DNA of 20,505 nt from Lamprocystis purpurea (GTDB lineage: Bacteria > Pseudomonadota > Gammaproteobacteria > Chromatiales > Chromatiaceae), in NCBI GenBank assembly GCA_020718945.1, contig DYRB01000002.1:1-20505 (forward strand). The letters are read 5' to 3'. The translations under genes and the position numbers were made by a program. The notes under the pieces were generated by a model, which searched no databases, was not told the origin of the DNA, and saw nothing but the letters and a program-made list of their open reading frames with translations. Shown here piece after piece: positions 19,476-20,505 of the stretch (position 1 is the stretch's first letter; the number at the start of each line of letters is the position of its first letter).

Positions 19476-20447
19476 TCAGTGCTGATCCAGGTCAGCCGCG
19501 GACCGCCAATCGGCGTCCTTAAGCTGAACGTGCGTATCTTGATCGAACGGTTGGTAGGGGACGATCTCTCCGCCGGCGACGGCCACCAGGGCGAGGCCCG
19601 AACGACCGTCTCGGACGTGGGTAAAGAGGATGCGCGCGCCGTCCGGGGACCAGACGGGCCAAGTCTTATCGCCCGCGCCATCGGTGACCTGACGGGGGTC
19701 GCTGCCGTCGGCCCCGACGGCCCAGATCTCGTAGCGACCGGTACGGTTGGAGGAGAAGGCGAGCCGTGCGCCGTCCGGGGACCACCTGGGATGGATGTCG
19801 CCGGCGTTGCCGAGCAAGAGTTGCCCCGCCCTGCCCCGAGCTAGGTCCAGGGTCCAAATCTGCTGGACCACGCTGACGCCGCCGCGGTAGGGCATGACGG
19901 TAAGCCAGGACGTATAGGCCAGCCGTCCGCCGTCCGGCGACATATCGGGGAAGTCCTGGATGCCGGTCTGCTCGACGACGGGCTCAATGCTCTCCAGTGC
20001 CTCGTCCGCCAGCTTGAGGGTGGACTGCTCCGCGTCGGCTTTAAAGGTGAAGTGCGCAAAGACCAGCCCGCCGGTGCGCGGGTGCCAGGCGGGGCGCACG
20101 GCATACCCCTGGTCCATCGCGAGCGACCGACAGGGCCGGTCTCCCTCCACCGGACAGACGTGGACCCCGCCGCCGGTGACCTCGAAGGCGACCTGCCGTC
20201 CGTCCGGCGAGAGGCGCGGAGCGCCCTGGTCACCGGTTATGCCGGGTGCTGGGATCGGTTGGGGCTGCGTGCTGGGATCGGCCTGGCGGTAAAGCCGCCA
20301 GGTGCCGCCCAGCAGAGCCGAGAAAACGACATCGGCCTGTGCAATGGTCGTAGCGGCCAAGAGCAGCGCAGACATCCAGGCCGACGCCCTGTGGGAGCCC
20401 CGCCCCCACGGCAGGGCTCGACCGTCCGGGTTGGTGCGATGAGTCAT
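19476..20447 (-). CDS. Exported TolB-like beta-propeller (PD40 repeat) protein
   Basis: A 323-residue protein. The signal peptide hydrophobic core is at about 25-36 (MSALLLAATTIAQA), so it is probably periplasmic. Four clear PD40/TolB motifs are seen as SPDG at residues 80-83, 170-173, 223-226 and 267-270, with contexts such as RWSPDGARLAFSSNRTGRYE and VWSPDGARILFTH. That predicts a beta-propeller of about six blades, a protein-binding rather than catalytic fold. It is shorter than true TolB (about 430 residues), lacks its N-terminal domain and is not beside tol-pal genes, so it is not TolB. I use ATG 20447, five bases after the upstream stop; an internal ATG at 20375 would give a shorter signal peptide and cannot be excluded. 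It sits between an unknown upstream gene and the multiheme cytochrome, so a role assisting or docking that cytochrome is possible. Confidence 0.85.
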   Translation of the reverse strand: MTHRTNPDGRALPWGRGSHRASAWMSALLLAATTIAQADVVFSALLGGTWRLYRQADPSTQPQPIPAPGITGDQGAPRLSPDGRQVAFEVTGGGVHVCPVEGDRPCRSLAMDQGYAVRPAWHPRTGGLVFAHFTFKADAEQSTLKLADEALESIEPVVEQTGIQDFPDMSPDGGRLAYTSWLTVMPYRGGVSVVQQIWTLDLARGRAGQLLLGNAGDIHPRWSPDGARLAFSSNRTGRYEIWAVGADGSDPRQVTDGAGDKTWPVWSPDGARILFTHVRDGRSGLALVAVAGGEIVPYQPFDQDTHVQLKDADWRSAADLDQH

Positions 20448-20452
20448 GACCG

Positions 20453-20505
20453 TCAGGGCTCCAACAGGACCTTGCGGCTGGCCACGCCGACCTGGCCCTT
20501 GAAGC
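20453..20505 (-). CDS. 3' end of an unidentified gene (partial)
   Basis: The minus-strand frame through the right edge reads FKGQVGVASRKVLLEP and stops at TGA 20453-20455, five bases before the beta-propeller start. The tight spacing suggests it is the preceding gene of the same operon. Too little is visible (16 full residues) to identify it. Confidence 0.45.
   Translation of the reverse strand, partial: FKGQVGVASRKVLLEP

Noticed and set aside
19466..19681. 72-codon N-terminal extension of the multiheme cytochrome
   Set aside because: It overlaps the end of the beta-propeller gene in another frame, while ATG 19465 has a good GAGGA site and a membrane anchor.
19630..20220. Repeated DNA string CCGTCCGG(G/C)GA occurring four times
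   Set aside because: It is the reverse-complement coding of the SPDG motif in the four PD40 repeats, so it reflects protein repeats and not a DNA element.

Overview
The window is GC-rich DNA with gene families typical of Gammaproteobacteria: an UPF0260/YcgN protein, RdgC, type I QueF and the PrsK/PrsR/PrsT regulators of PEP-CTERM exopolysaccharide systems. Together with a membrane-anchored multiheme cytochrome and a remnant of an APS kinase gene, this suggests an environmental sulfur- or metal-cycling gammaproteobacterium, possibly a purple sulfur bacterium (Chromatiales). That placement is an inference from gene content and could be wrong at family level.

Left part (1-4824), mainly housekeeping. 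A secreted cysteine-rich protein of unknown function runs off the left edge on the minus strand and is divergent from a DUF971-MoaD-like fusion gene. Next come a YcgN-like gene (minus) and a divergent amrS radical SAM gene, with a perfect DnaA box between them. rdgC follows, with a TTG start and a recognisable sigma70 promoter, and then a small decayed fragment of cysC.

Middle part (4827-15397), an exopolysaccharide region. On the minus strand are a UDP-glucuronate 4-epimerase-like gene and a TviB/WbpO-type UDP-HexNAc dehydrogenase, both sugar-nucleotide suppliers. A 459-base divergent intergenic region carries a good sigma54-type promoter match, a 15-base palindrome and direct repeats. It leads into a tight plus-strand operon: polyprenyl-phosphate sugar transferase, prsK (membrane histidine kinase), prsR (sigma54-dependent response regulator) and prsT (TPR protein). 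The likely circuit is PrsK signalling to PrsR, with PrsR and RpoN driving EPS and PEP-CTERM genes. No exosortase or PEP-CTERM substrate lies in the window, so this is a partial locus.

Right part (15394-20505), all minus strand. In transcription order: the 3' end of an unknown gene at the right edge, a TolB-like beta-propeller protein, a membrane-anchored cytochrome with eight CxxCH motifs plus one CX4CH, then tatD, queF and a D-ribulose-kinase-like FGGY kinase. The first three genes form a tight unit that is the best candidate here for an uncharacterised electron-transfer system. queF and the kinase overlap through TTGA, and the kinase shares its last four bases (CTAG) with convergent prsT.

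I see no rRNA, tRNA, CRISPR array, insertion sequence or complete mobile element.
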